Notes: generated by a model from the letters alone, not told the origin. Shown: positions 48,501 to 57,060, numbered from the stretch's first letter. The stretch is DNA of 64,000 nucleotides from Thiorhodococcus minor (GCF_010820565.1 NZ_JAAIJQ010000001.1:96948-160947), one strand, 5' to 3'. Translations and numbers: made by a program.

Positions 48501-49383
48501 GAGTGCCGCGCGGGCGGCGATGATCGATATGCGCCTGGCGCAGATCGAGGGCTATGGTCTCACCTCGGCTCAGGTCGCGCTCTATCGCGAAGCGTCCGAA
48601 TCGACCCTTTTTGCCTTCGCGCCGAGCGCCGACCAGGCCGCCGCCCGTCAAGCCGTGATCGAGGAATCTGGCGCCTCGGGCGAGGCGGTCGCGACCTTGA
48701 TCGAGCGCGCCGTTGTGGGGCGCGATGACACGGATCTGCGCCTCATCGGTCAGTACAATCAGAGCGTGCCGACCGGCCCGGTGCTTGAGCCTCCTGCCAT
48801 CGGGACGCTTGGTCCGCCGACTGTGCCGGGTCCATTGATGCACGCGAGCGTCACCGAGGGGCGTCTAGGGCACGTGCTCGATCTGATCGCCGTCCCGGAG
48901 TCGCACGGCAACTACAACGCCTGGTACGACAATGCCGATCAAAATGACGTCGATCTGTCGACCCTGACCCTGGGCGAGGTCCGCACGCTCCAGCAGCAGT
49001 TGCTCGATGCTGGGAACGGCGGCTCGGCGATCGGGCGCTATCAGTTCGTCCCCTCGACCCTTGAGGATCTGACCGATCGGCTTGGGCTCTCGGGTTCCGA
49101 GCCGTTCACGCCGGCCCTCCAGGACCGCCTGGCGTTGGTGCTGGCCCGGGATGCCGGCGTCAACGATTGGATGGACGGCGCGCTGCCGAGCGACGCTTTT
49201 GCCTACAATCTGTCGAAGACGTGGGCAGGGCTGCCGAAGGACGCCTCGAATCAGAGCTATCACCAAGGTGTCGGTGACAATGCCGCGCGGATCGATTACA
49301 CGACCGCCCTCGAGCGTTTGACGGCGATTCGGGGAGGGGATTCAGCGATGACGCTTGCCTCGGCAACGACGCGTGCGCCTTGA
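45595..49383 (+). CDS. traG: TraG mating-pair stabilisation protein with C-terminal muramidase-like domain
   Basis: 1262 residues; GGAGG precedes ATG 45595. The N-terminal TraG_N region (about 1-450) has several membrane helices, including FVGIGFLLGTLIIAF and FMAFAVALGPIGIAMVG. A long coiled-coil/alanine-rich periplasmic region (about 480-1080) follows. The last ~170 residues differ from ordinary TraG: LDLIAVPESHGNYNAWY, then SAIGRYQFVPSTLEDLTDRL, then PALQDRLALVLARDAG resemble endolysin or lytic-transglycosylase folds, with E of PES as candidate catalytic residue. TraG functions in pilus assembly and entry exclusion. Confidence 0.9.
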   Translation: MWTIYSIGDPAFLEQVLNAVAMLFGADSFVRFVGIGFLLGTLIIAFQGLLQGAQSIRFQGLLVSFVLYSLLFVPKVSVTIEGAYSGSARVVDNVPLGPAVVGSAVSNLGYGLTRLFEQAFATPSMTEHGFADALQVMATVRKTALSRLTTGEANSPTTGADVEQSWLNYVADCVLYAVDRRINGTTMDTVLQATTLDAAVQTPIVTGTTKLILGETPEELTCVDAYGRLSAYTTASFLPKFKQAVAAKLGVDSGAVDSRVRAALTTLAQDTVDAQQYMVMTAILPMLERGVIQHYNDIGQWNAALQTSQAIQQRNSQWATEPSLFVRIMRPMMTFFEGFIFAIGPFMAFAVALGPIGIAMVGRYLIFGLWIQLWLPILAITNLYLILAAQRAFEALSDQAGVTLPSFRALYESDLLLQDYLATGGMLVASTPAISLMLIYGSAITATHLAGRLQSGDHVNEKLTSPDVLQPQAAGTVGPLLQRTALGGTVAPGAAGLLWSFNLGHSAQATLRSAEQSAQQAQESFSTSVSQSLASSAAANHQTSLQYALGQRLDASYSRADAAVLAASEDLTERFRDSQLSHNQMGTVLRAAMAAPKTAKGIDRFAGELSTQYGVDSGMAHEIAQAALQKASTDQQLQARFAEGLAYDIQRGQSDSYTEGLNRTESAQLAHQAQDVLTTSRSVERASQFAQQYGTSGSFGAVETSGLLLANPSLYERFEHTLDRFGLAGDTAHQVDALMASGVVGDHQQARAIAGMGLLLGFYGGARADAMSTDEKRQAEAAAQGLYAELVGVRRPGVIAPEQSDGFEMHVPAFGGTRGRVVAAGVQDPGPAVAAGLMEQRVAADGTIETLGQAPAAVEQFSSGGAAAVAQQHRANTNTIRADTHQRLGEEIADRASLPRPAAELVQREMGGMWIRAAETGALAVAGAEGMRNQVAGAVDAFGQTLSSGGSLAEAMDAGRAAAGSVAGWSAARAAMIDMRLAQIEGYGLTSAQVALYREASESTLFAFAPSADQAAARQAVIEESGASGEAVATLIERAVVGRDDTDLRLIGQYNQSVPTGPVLEPPAIGTLGPPTVPGPLMHASVTEGRLGHVLDLIAVPESHGNYNAWYDNADQNDVDLSTLTLGEVRTLQQQLLDAGNGGSAIGRYQFVPSTLEDLTDRLGLSGSEPFTPALQDRLALVLARDAGVNDWMDGALPSDAFAYNLSKTWAGLPKDASNQSYHQGVGDNAARIDYTTALERLTAIRGGDSAMTLASATTRAP

Positions 49384-49492
49384 GTTGCGATGCGTGCTCG
49401 CCTGGTCTCTGTGATGTCTTGACCGGCCATGCGCGTTGTGGACTAGACTGCCTTCAGGCGTGGAATCAGAGGCCTGTCTGGGAGAGAAAGCG

Positions 49493-49780
49493 ATGTTCTC
49501 GATTCGGCATTGGAGGTGGTGGAATTGGCTGCTGGCGGGCATTCTGATGCCGCTGCTGCTCGGTGGCCTTGGGCTGACGATCTTCGTTGGGCTGGCCGTG
49601 ATCGCACTCATTGCACGGGTGCTTTTTGGTCCGGCACCGCCGTGGGACCCGGAACTCGATGCGCCGCTGATCTCGCTGTCTGGCAATGACCCAGATGATT
49701 ACGAATGGCACGAATGGTACTGGATCGCCTCGAAGCGGATGCGTGGCTCGGTCGGCGCTAATTTCATTGATCACCTGTAG
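49493..49780 (+). CDS. Small membrane protein
   Basis: 95 residues from ATG 49493, preceded by GGGAGAG. It has one or two strongly hydrophobic segments (WLLAGILMPLLLGGLGLTIFVGLAVIALIARVLF), then an acidic/aromatic tail (DPDDYEWHEWYW). No family is recognised. It lies 110 bp after traG and may be a local accessory protein. Confidence 0.6.
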   Translation: MFSIRHWRWWNWLLAGILMPLLLGGLGLTIFVGLAVIALIARVLFGPAPPWDPELDAPLISLSGNDPDDYEWHEWYWIASKRMRGSVGANFIDHL

Positions 49781-49822
49781 GTTAGGTTTCAGTCGCCGCA
49801 TGCGTGATCCAAGTCTGAGCAA

Positions 49823-50653
49823 ATGCCCTTCACCCCACTGCATTTGGGACCCGGCTTTGCACTCAAGGCCCTGGGTGGTCGCCATTTCAGTTTCTTGGCC
49901 TTCGGCCTCGCCCAGGTCGCCATGGACATCGAGCCGCTGGCGGGCTTGATGACCGGCGCCGCGCGGCTGCATGGTCCGAGCCATACCTATCTGGCTGCAC
50001 TGGGCATCGTGGCTCTCTGGGAATTCAGTAGGTAGCGTATTTCTTTAAAAACAGCATGATAGAGCGTTCTGGAAAAAAGAAAACGGCTCTATAACAGCGC
50101 TTGAAAGTAGCGTAAGTCATTGATTTGAAGTTTCGGCAGAGCAAGGAATCGCTCCAGAGCCTGCTAATGTGGCTTGGTATGCGACGCTATAACGCCCTTC
50201 TGTCAGTCGTAACATGATGTAATTTATAACTACGTCGACCTACTGAGATCCCAAAGAGCCGGCATCGTCCTGGTGGTGGCCCTCATCATGCCCTCACTCG
50301 GGCGCCCCATCCTGCGGCGCTGGAATCGCGAGGTGGCGTGGGCGCGCCTGTCCTGGCTGGCCGTTTCGGAGGACTTCACGCGTGTGTCGGTGCTCACGGG
50401 TGCCATTTTGGGCACCGTCTCGCATGTCTGGCTGGACAGCCTGATGCATGCCGACCTGACGCCGTTGGCCCCGTGGTCCGATGGCAATAGCTGGCTGGGC
50501 GTGGTGTCCGGGGAGGCGCTGATGGTGGGATGCCTGCTGGCGGGGCTGCTGGGCCTGATCACCTGGCTCGTCCTCGCCTGGCATCGCGGTCGGCGCACGC
50601 CGGCATCGAGTCGTGGTGCCCGCTCCCAGATCGGCACCGCCGGTCAGCGGTAA
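49823..50653 (+). pseudogene. YdjM-like membrane metal-dependent hydrolase gene split by a MITE
   Basis: The N-terminal half (MPFTPLHLGPGFALKAL, MDIEPLAG and the HGPSHTYL motif) stops at 50034, just inside the MITE. The C-terminal half resumes after 50246 with GIVLVVALIMPSLGRPI and ends at 50653. Both halves use the same frame. Removing 225 bp (50024-50248) gives a continuous protein with ALWE joined to SQRAGIV. Homologues are inner-membrane proteins of the DUF457/YdjM group. The gene is probably inactive now. Confidence 0.75.
50025..50246. mobile_element. 222-bp MITE-like element
   Basis: Perfect 9-bp terminal inverted repeats, TCAGTAGGT at 50025-50033 and ACCTACTGA at 50238-50246, extend imperfectly inward (AGCGTA against CGACGTA). 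The interior is A+T-rich, noncoding and foreign to the surrounding GC-rich gene. The element interrupts a hydrolase gene in a way that is in-frame on removal. The family is unknown; it is too short to move itself and would need a transposase in trans. Confidence 0.75.
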
Positions 50654-51105
50654 AAGAGCGAGACGACTGTGAGTCCCGGCGTGGCTCCATGGCCCGCCGC
50701 ATAATGCAGCGAGGCCGCGCGGAATCCTGGCCACTCCCAGCCATAGATCCCGTGCGCCATGTCGCTGGAGCGCGGTGGGCCGAGCGTCTCCGCGACAACG
50801 GGCAGGAGCTGGCGTGTTCGGTCGGGTCCAGGAATCTCGAGCAGGAGCGCGGCGACACGGTCGCTGTCTGGGTGGGTCTCGACGCTGATGTCGATCGTGC
50901 CGTAGCGGCCTTTGAAGGACTCGCTGTCGGGATTGAGGGGCGCCGTCCGGTGAAGGTACGGCCGCGCCGGCACGGGCTGATCCTGACGAATCTCCCGAAG
51001 CAGGGTCGCGACATCGGCGAGGGGATCCGCCAGGCTTAGCGCCGGGCTGAGCAGGAGGAGGGCACTCGCCAGCAGGGTCAGTCGCAGAATGGATCGTACG
51101 AGCAT
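50644..51105 (-). CDS. Secreted protein of unknown function
   Basis: 153 residues from ATG 51105 (GGAG 7 nt upstream); a longer frame to 51138 would overlap the exonuclease end. A clear signal peptide, LRLTLLASALLLLSPALSLA, is followed by a soluble domain (GRYGTIDISVETHPDSDRVAALLLEI). No family is recognised. It follows the exonuclease gene by 25 bp and may be co-transcribed with it. Its 3' end overlaps the end of the split hydrolase gene. Confidence 0.65.
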   Translation of the reverse strand: MLVRSILRLTLLASALLLLSPALSLADPLADVATLLREIRQDQPVPARPYLHRTAPLNPDSESFKGRYGTIDISVETHPDSDRVAALLLEIPGPDRTRQLLPVVAETLGPPRSSDMAHGIYGWEWPGFRAASLHYAAGHGATPGLTVVSLFYR

Positions 51106-51130
51106 GCGTGCGCTCCAGGATGCCGGTCGC

Positions 51131-51781
51131 TCAGGCATCGGCTGTGATCAAGGATGACGGAGCACGGCCGGGCGATGCGATCGTGCGCCTCAGGCAAGGC
51201 TCCAGCTGGCTCTTGGGCGTCTTCTGAATCCGGCCAAGCAGCGTGTGGGGAACGCCCGCGAGCTCGAATCGCTCCATCAGCGTGCGCTGCAGATGCACGG
51301 TCAGATGGGCGGCCATCTCGGCGTCGGCGAGCGCGCGGTGTGCGCGGGCCGCGGCCGGCAGGCCGGCGAAGGCGATCAGGGACCCGAGCTTGTAGCTCGG
51401 CGCCTCGGGCAAGACCCGCTTGGCCACCAGGAGGGTGCAGACGAAGTCTTGGGTGCGCTCGTGTCCGATGCGCGCGAGCTCGGCGTCCCAGAACTTGCGG
51501 TCGAAGCTCGCATTGTGGGCGACCAGGGGCAGGGCACTGACGAAGTCCGCGACCTCGGCCATCACCTGCGCGGCGGGTGGGGCCGCGCGTAGCATGGCGT
51601 TCGTGATGCCGGTGAGGTGCTCGATGAACGCCGGGATGTGTCGTCCCGCATTCATCAGGCTCTGGTAGCGGTCGACGATCTGCCCGTCACGGACGAGGAC
51701 AACGCCGATCTCGGTCGCGCGATCTCCCTGCGCGGGCACCAGCCCGGTGGTCTCGAAATCGATGACGGCGATGGTTTCCAT
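51131..51781 (-). CDS. DnaQ-like 3'-5' exonuclease
   Basis: 216 residues from ATG 51781, chosen because METIAVIDFETTGL begins the Exo I motif (D-x-E). Exo II appears in LVAHNASFDRKFW. Exo III is in ARAHRALADAEM (H-x-A-x-x-D). This is the DEDDh exonuclease family (PolC/DnaQ/RNase T group). It may process DNA or RNA ends. The ~20-residue tail PKSQLEPCLRR... is unusual. The open frame extends upstream to 52147, but that part lacks exonuclease features. Confidence 0.88.
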   Translation of the reverse strand: METIAVIDFETTGLVPAQGDRATEIGVVLVRDGQIVDRYQSLMNAGRHIPAFIEHLTGITNAMLRAAPPAAQVMAEVADFVSALPLVAHNASFDRKFWDAELARIGHERTQDFVCTLLVAKRVLPEAPSYKLGSLIAFAGLPAAARAHRALADAEMAAHLTVHLQRTLMERFELAGVPHTLLGRIQKTPKSQLEPCLRRTIASPGRAPSSLITADA

Positions 51782-52016
51782 AAGCGCAATCGGTCCGGCG
51801 TCTTGAGGGTGCGATCCGTACATCATACGGCCAGAAAGATTCCGCGAGCGGATGATTCCTCTGTGTATCATCAGGGCGTCGATGGTCCGCGCGGGGCGAT
51901 CTGCAGGCCACGCGCCGACGGACGACGGATAACGCCCGCTCGAGCGCCAAGCCGTCCAATAACCTCTGCGCACCCAGGATCCTCGGAGAGACCATTCGAC
52001 GCCCATCCAATCGCCG

Positions 52017-52643
52017 CTAGGATGCAGGCTCGATGATGGCGTACAGCATGTCCGGCATGTACTTCGTCTCCGTGGAGGCGTCGAATGGCCAGAGCGTTGG
52101 GGTGATCGAGCGGAAGCGGCCATCTCCGGAACACCAGCTTCCACCAAAGCTTCAACTGCAGGCTGGCGGTGTGGCTGTAGTCATCGCCGATGTTCTCGAG
52201 CAGATCGACCAGGATCAGAGTCTTCGACGGTGTGTGGAAGAAGGGAACCTCCCCGATGAGTCGTGGCCCCTGGATGACGACCTGCTCCCGGACACCGCCC
52301 CAGCGCGGGTCCGGGCGATTCCCCAGGATCCAGTCGAAACGGATGTCCGGGCGCTTGCGCTCCAGACCGGGGCACAGAAAGGTTTCTGCGCACGGGTAGT
52401 CAGACTGAAACTCCGAGACGAAGAGGTGGTGATAGGCCCCAGGTGCAATGATGTACTTCACCTCGCCGATCTGATCGATCTCCCGCTTCGTCGTCGCGTC
52501 GATCCTGCAGGGATCGTGAACGATCAGCTCGGAGGTCCCGAGTCGGATGAGGTCATGCGACCGAAGAGATCCATTCCCCCGTACCGCACCGGATATTCGA
52601 GAATCCAAATGGCGTCTGTGACGTACTCGCTCAGCGTACCCAT
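52017..52643 (-). pseudogene. DUF4336 (metallo-beta-lactamase-like) gene with frameshift
   Basis: The start MGTLSEYVTDAIWILEYPVR runs to GRMT, then hits a stop in frame. The next frame continues at once with LIRLGTSELIVHDPCRIDA, then YIIAPGAYHHLF and IGEVPFFHTPSKTLILVDL, as DUF4336 proteins do. A single missing base near 52560 explains the break. The C-terminal end is also unclear, with two competing frames below 52110. Homologues are small MBL-fold proteins without known substrate. Confidence 0.65.
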
Positions 52644-53153
52644 GGTCGTCGGCGCTCTCTAATTTGGAGCCAGGTCGCTCGCTCAAGGCCTTCGTTCGTG
52701 CTTGCCAGTCGTCAGAGGGGGCAGACAGCCTCTCCGACGAGCCGGTGGGTGAGTTTAGTCGGTGAACTGCCGTAGCGATCTCTTGAACCGCAGATAAGCG
52801 TCTTTGTACCGCGCATAAGCGGCCTTGCTCATGTACTTCACACCCAAGACTGTCCGTGTGCGCGCGAGCGCGGACCGTCTGTCTTGGTAGGAGCGGCTGT
52901 AGGAGCCATCGAGGGCGTCGATGGTGTACCAAGTCACTGTCGTGTCAGCGAGGGCCTTCGTCTCCGAAGCGCTGAGGCGCTCGCGCGCTGGATCGAGGAC
53001 GATATCGGTGGGCTCGCCGTCCCATTGCGGGGAAAAGACATAGAATTCGACCTGATGATCGGCAGATCGGAAGAACGCACTTTCGACCCCATCCCGATCG
53101 GTTGCGGATCGCAGGGAGGGGACGGCCTGGAAGTCGTCGGGAATCCAGACTGC

Positions 53154-53243
53154 GCATTCCACGCCATTCGGCCACCCATTCCACCGGCATCCGGCCGGTG
53201 ATTCCATGAGCATCCGGCCACCGGTTCCACGTCGATTCGGCCG
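53154..53243. repeat. Left terminal repeat array of the IS21 element
   Basis: Four contiguous 22-24-bp units (53154, 53176, 53198, 53222) of the pattern ATTCCACG-N5-ATYCGGCCAC, inverted relative to the right array. Multiple terminal repeats are the known transposase-binding layout in IS21 elements. Confidence 0.8.
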
Positions 53244-53279
53244 GGGCAGTCGGAGCGAAGCGACGCAGGTGTGGCATTG

Positions 53280-54038
53280 TTACTCGGTGACGGTGGTGGC
53301 GGTCAATGGCCGAGCCCGACGCTTGCGCATCGACTCCCCCTTGAGGGTGATCCGATAGGCGTTGTGCACCAGGCGATCGAGGATGGCGTCGGCCAGGGTG
53401 GGATCGCCGATCAAGTCATGCCAATGCTCGACAGGCAACTGGCTGGTGATGAGGGTAGCGCGCTGGCCGTGGCGGTCATCGACGAGTTCCAAGAGATCGC
53501 GTCGCGCTTCGGCATCGAGTCCCATCAGTCCCCAATCATCGAGCAGCAGCAGATCGGTCTTGGCGAAGTCGCGCATCAACTTGGGGAAGCCACCGTCGGC
53601 ATGGGCAAGGCGCAGTTCCTCGAAGAGGCGCGGGACGCGCAGATAGCGGGTGGTGAAGCCTTGGCGGCAGGCTTGCTGGGCGAGCGCGCACGCAATCCAG
53701 GTTTTCCCGACCCCGGTGGGGCCAAGGATCAGGCAATTGAGCCCTTCGCGGATCCACTCCCCGGTGGCCAACTGGGTGATCAGCGCCTGATCGAGTCCGC
53801 GTGGGGTGTGACGGTCGAGGTCTTCAAGGCAGGCGCTGTGCTTGAGCTTGGCCTGACGTAGGCGGCTTTGCAGGCGGCGTTCTTCGCGCGCGGTGAGCTC
53901 GCGATCGACCAGCAGCCCGAGGCGTTCCTCGAAGCCGAGGGTGGCGATCTCGGGGAGATCGCGCTGCTCGCGCAGGGCCGCGAGCATGCCGTTGAGTCGC
54001 AACTGTTGGAGTTTATCCAGGGTGGGATGATGTAGCAT
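53280..54038 (-). CDS. istB: IS21 helper ATPase IstB
   Basis: 252 residues from ATG 54038 (MLHHPTLDKLQQLRLNGM); the longer frame to 54113 adds an unlike leader. DnaC-like AAA+ protein with Walker A LGPTGVGKTW, Walker B LLLLDDWGLMG and the sensor block ATLITSQLPVEHWHDLI, ending KRRARPL. IstB selects the target and stimulates IstA. It looks intact. Confidence 0.93.
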   Translation of the reverse strand: MLHHPTLDKLQQLRLNGMLAALREQRDLPEIATLGFEERLGLLVDRELTAREERRLQSRLRQAKLKHSACLEDLDRHTPRGLDQALITQLATGEWIREGLNCLILGPTGVGKTWIACALAQQACRQGFTTRYLRVPRLFEELRLAHADGGFPKLMRDFAKTDLLLLDDWGLMGLDAEARRDLLELVDDRHGQRATLITSQLPVEHWHDLIGDPTLADAILDRLVHNAYRITLKGESMRKRRARPLTATTVTE

Positions 54039-54171
54039 GGGTCTCTGGCTCCAATGGTGAGTGGTGATAGCCATCCGGGGTGATTTCCATACAGGCCCTT
54101 TCGGTTGCGCCACGGAAAGACAAGGCTCAAATCAAGGGGGGGCAGTACGAGCATCACGTCCGATGGCTATC

Positions 54172-54210
54172 GTGGTTAGTGGTTAGTGGTTAGTGGTTAG
54201 TGGTTAGTGG
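54172..54210. repeat. Short tandem repeat (GTGGTTA)5
   Basis: Five complete 7-bp units plus a partial one lie between istB and istA. The istA stop codon falls inside the tract (54204-54206), so slippage here could change the end of IstA. Confidence 0.9.
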
Positions 54211-55739
54211 AAATAGCCTGGACCGCGCAGGTGATCGTGCGCGGATGGCAGGTCGAGGGTCTGTTGCTCGGGCAATGCCTGGCGGTCGAGGCCGCGCTGC
54301 AAGATCGATTCGATGCTTTTGTAGCGACAGGCGTTGAGGCGCAGGGCGCGAGCGCAGGCCGCCTCCAAGCGGTCGTTGCCGAAGCGCTCGCCCAAACGCA
54401 GGATGCCCAGACAGGAGCGGAAACCTTGCTGGGGATGCGGACGGTTGGCGAGGATGTGAGCGACCACCCCGGCGGTCGCCGGCCCGGTCTTCTCGGCCCA
54501 GCGCACCAGCCGCTCCGGTGTCCATTCGGCAGACTCTCGATGGGCCTTGGGCATGTGCTCGGCCACGGTGGTGTGGCGACCCTTGAGCGCGGAGCGCACA
54601 TGGCTGGCGACGCGCTGGCGTTGATGGAAGCACTCGACGGTGTGGTCGGTGACACGCACCTCCAGCGCCTGCTTCACCAGAGCATAGGGGGCGGAGTAGT
54701 AGTGCCCGTCGACCTCGACGTGATAGTCGATGTTCACCCGCACCCGTTTCCAGGTCGCATAGACATAGGGCGTGGCCGGCAAGGCGCGCAGCGCCGGGCG
54801 GTCGATGGTCTCGAACGCCTCAAGACGCGAGCCCGGAAGCTTCTTGAAGGGGCGGCGATTGAGCCGCCCCAGCCGTTCGGCGATCGCACCATTGAGCTCG
54901 TGCAGGGAGAAGAAGGTGCGATGACGCAGCGCCGCGAGGATGAGGCGCTCGACCACCTGCACACCTGCTTCGACCTTGGCTTTATCACGCGGACGGCGCA
55001 CCCGTGCCGGGATGATCGCCACGGCATAATGCGCCGCCAATTCAGCGTAGGTGGGATTGAGATCGGGCTCATAGCGATGGGCCTTGCTCACACCACTGGC
55101 CAGATTGTCGGGCACCAGGAGTTCGGGCACGCCGTCGAGAAACGCGAACGCGCGCACATGCGCACCGATCCAGTCCGCCAGATTTTGCGACCAGGTCGCC
55201 TCGGCGTAGGTGTCGTTGGAGGCCCCGAGGACCGCGACGAAGATCTGCGCGGTGCACACCTCACCGCTACTGCGGTCAATCACCTCGACGGTCTGCCCGG
55301 CATAATCGACGAACAGCTTCTCGCCCGCGCGGTGGGTCTGACGCATCACCACGTCGAGCTTGCCGCTCCAGGCCTCGTAGGACTTGCAGAACCAGCTGTA
55401 GCCGAAACCTTGGAGGTGAGTGGCGCGGTACTCTTCCCACAACAGCATCAGGGTCACGCCGGGGCGGCGCAATTCCTGGTGGACCGTCGACCAGTCCGGC
55501 ACCACCCGCGCCTCTATCGGGATCGCTGGGGGCGGTGGGAACAACCGCCGCTCCAGCTCCGCGTCACTCAACGACGCCGGCAACGGCCAGGTCAGCCCCG
55601 TCGCGGCGAAGCGCCGCTCGTACTCGCCGACGCTGCTACGGGCCACCTGCAGGCTGGCGGCAATCTGGCGCCTGGACAGCCCCGCCTCGAACCGCAGGCG
55701 TCAATACTCTCGAATCTTGCGCATGGACAAACGCTCCAT
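54204..55739 (-). pseudogene. istA: IS21 transposase IstA with in-frame stop near the N-terminus
   Basis: The full frame starts at ATG 55739 or 55724 (MRKIREY), then meets TGA at 55703-55701. It continues as [25 protein letters not shown], the normal IstA HTH. After that ~500 residues remain open, including the DDE core ([24 protein letters not shown] and [15 protein letters not shown]). An internal GTG at 55646 would give 480 residues but would remove part of the HTH. Transposition is therefore probably impaired unless the stop is read through. Confidence 0.85.
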
Positions 55740-55811
55740 CTCGACCTCCTCGCTTCGAAAAAGGGGCCGATACTAGTGGATCGTGGTCCTGCGTCGCTTC
55801 CTGCCGGAAGG

Positions 55812-55926
55812 GTGGCCGAATGGCCGTGGAATCAGTGGCCGGATCGCCGTGGAATGGGTGGTCGAATCAGCGTGGAATCAGTGGCCGAATGCCTGTGGAA
55901 TCGGTGGCCGGATGGGCGTGGAATAC
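55812..55926. repeat. Right terminal repeat array of the IS21 element
   Basis: Five head-to-tail units of exactly 23 bp (starts 55812, 55835, 55858, 55881, 55904), consensus GTGGCCGRAT-N4-GTGGAAT followed by two variable bases. No spacers separate them, so this is not a CRISPR array. They face the left array in inverted orientation and are likely IstA-binding sites. Confidence 0.88.
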
Positions 55927-56210
55927 GCATCCAGACATCGAACCAAGCACCCTGGAACTCCGGCGTTGACGGCCGCTGACCAGGTCCATCCCAAGGTCGA
56001 GAGTATCGCGATGAAGCCTGGTGCGAGCGGGCATTGCATGGACTGACTCGTCAGCCCTGTTTGGCTTCGATGCCTTTCCAGGGATTGGCGTGAGGCGATC
56101 GGCCGTGCTGCATCGGAACGCGGATCGGTCATGTCTTACACTCCATGCCTGTGCTCACGTCAATGCCCGCGGCGGAGGGTGTGCGGCAACCATCGAGGTC
56201 ATCCATCACC

Positions 56211-57053
56211 ATGCCCAGCGGACACCGTCTTGGCATCGTCATCACCGGAGGGAGTCGAGGACTGGGCTTCGCGCTCGCGAAGGGGTTTCTCGCGCACGGA
56301 GACCGCGTCGTCATTTGCGCAAGGGATGGCGCGCGTGTCCAGGACGCCGTCAGGCAGCTGAGACAGGATATCGGGTCAGCGGACATCCACGGCATTGGTT
56401 TCGACGTGCGTGATCGTGGAGACAGCGCCCGATTCAAGGCCTTCGTGCTCGGCCGACTAGGCCGAGTCGACCGCTGGATCAACAACGCTGGAACCGCCGG
56501 CGAGCGACAGGCTCCACTCTGGGCGCTCGATGGGGTCGACATGCTGGAGACCACGACCACCAACCTCTTTGGCGCCCTGACGATGTCCAGTCTAGCGGTT
56601 CAGATCATGCGCGAGCAGCCACCCAGCAAGACGCCCGTCTACCACATTTTCAACATGGGGTTTTCCGATCTTGGGGCGCTCCTGTCGCGCTCGCCCATTC
56701 CGCATAAGGCCTCCAAAATCGGCGTCGCCGTCGTGACCCGTTCCCTGCGGGCGGAATTGGCCGCACATGGCATGAGCAGCATCGGCGTGCATGCGCTGAG
56801 TCCCGGGCTCGTCAAGACGGATCTCCTGCGACGGGTCACTACGCCAGACGCCGCCGGCTTCGTCGAGATCGCGGCCGAGCGCCCCGAGGCGGTGGCCCAG
56901 AGCTTGGTGCCGAAGATCCGCCACGTGCGCGGCCGTGGCTCGAGCATTCGGCATCGATCCCTGCCTGTAATGATCGCACGCATGCTCTTCAGACTGTCGC
57001 TGCGCGGCGCCAGGGGGCTCGCCAACGCGCGCCGGCTCAAGCCCAGAGAATGA
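56211..57053 (+). CDS. Short-chain dehydrogenase/reductase lacking the catalytic Tyr
   Basis: 280 residues from ATG 56211 (GAGG upstream); a start at 56145 would add 22 residues. The NAD(P)-binding motif TGGSRGLG and WINNAGTAG (NNAG) are clear. In place of the Y-x-x-x-K pair, the sequence reads IPHKASKIGVAV, with His where Tyr is expected. The closest style is the chlorophyll-b-reductase-like group, but the substrate cannot be assigned. It is followed 7 bp later by a methyltransferase gene, so the two are probably co-transcribed. Confidence 0.8.
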   Translation: MPSGHRLGIVITGGSRGLGFALAKGFLAHGDRVVICARDGARVQDAVRQLRQDIGSADIHGIGFDVRDRGDSARFKAFVLGRLGRVDRWINNAGTAGERQAPLWALDGVDMLETTTTNLFGALTMSSLAVQIMREQPPSKTPVYHIFNMGFSDLGALLSRSPIPHKASKIGVAVVTRSLRAELAAHGMSSIGVHALSPGLVKTDLLRRVTTPDAAGFVEIAAERPEAVAQSLVPKIRHVRGRGSSIRHRSLPVMIARMLFRLSLRGARGLANARRLKPRE

Positions 57054-57060
57054 GGCCAGT

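Larger units (their letters stand above)
53151..55929 (-). mobile_element. IS21-family insertion sequence
   Basis: 2779 bp bounded by TGCGCATTCCACGCC on the left and GGCGTGGAATACGCA on the right (TG...CA ends). It is flanked by a perfect 7-bp target duplication TCCAGAC (53144-53150 and 55930-55936). It holds istB and istA on the minus strand. Both ends carry arrays of ~22-23-bp repeats of the transposase-binding type. It split a secreted-protein gene. Confidence 0.93.
52755..56039 (-). pseudogene. Secreted-protein gene split by the IS21 element
   Basis: The C-terminal part (52755-53150) encodes WIPDDFQAVPSLRS, FYVFSPQWDGEPTDIVLD and so on to RQFTD. Across the IS21 element, joining the two TCCAGAC copies restores the upstream codons reading STPEFQGAWFDVW. 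A signal-peptide-like start (MQCPLAPGFIAILSTLGWTW, ATG at 56039) lies in another frame close upstream, so a one-base shift adds to the damage. The function is unknown. Confidence 0.65.

Noticed and set aside
51782..52147. Upstream extension of the exonuclease frame
   Set aside because: The Exo I motif starts at the ATG at 51781; the extension has no conserved sequence and overlaps the DUF4336 remnant.
55812..55926. Regular 23-bp repeats resembling a CRISPR array
   Set aside because: Units are contiguous with no spacers and lie exactly at the IS21 right end, so they are transposase-binding repeats.
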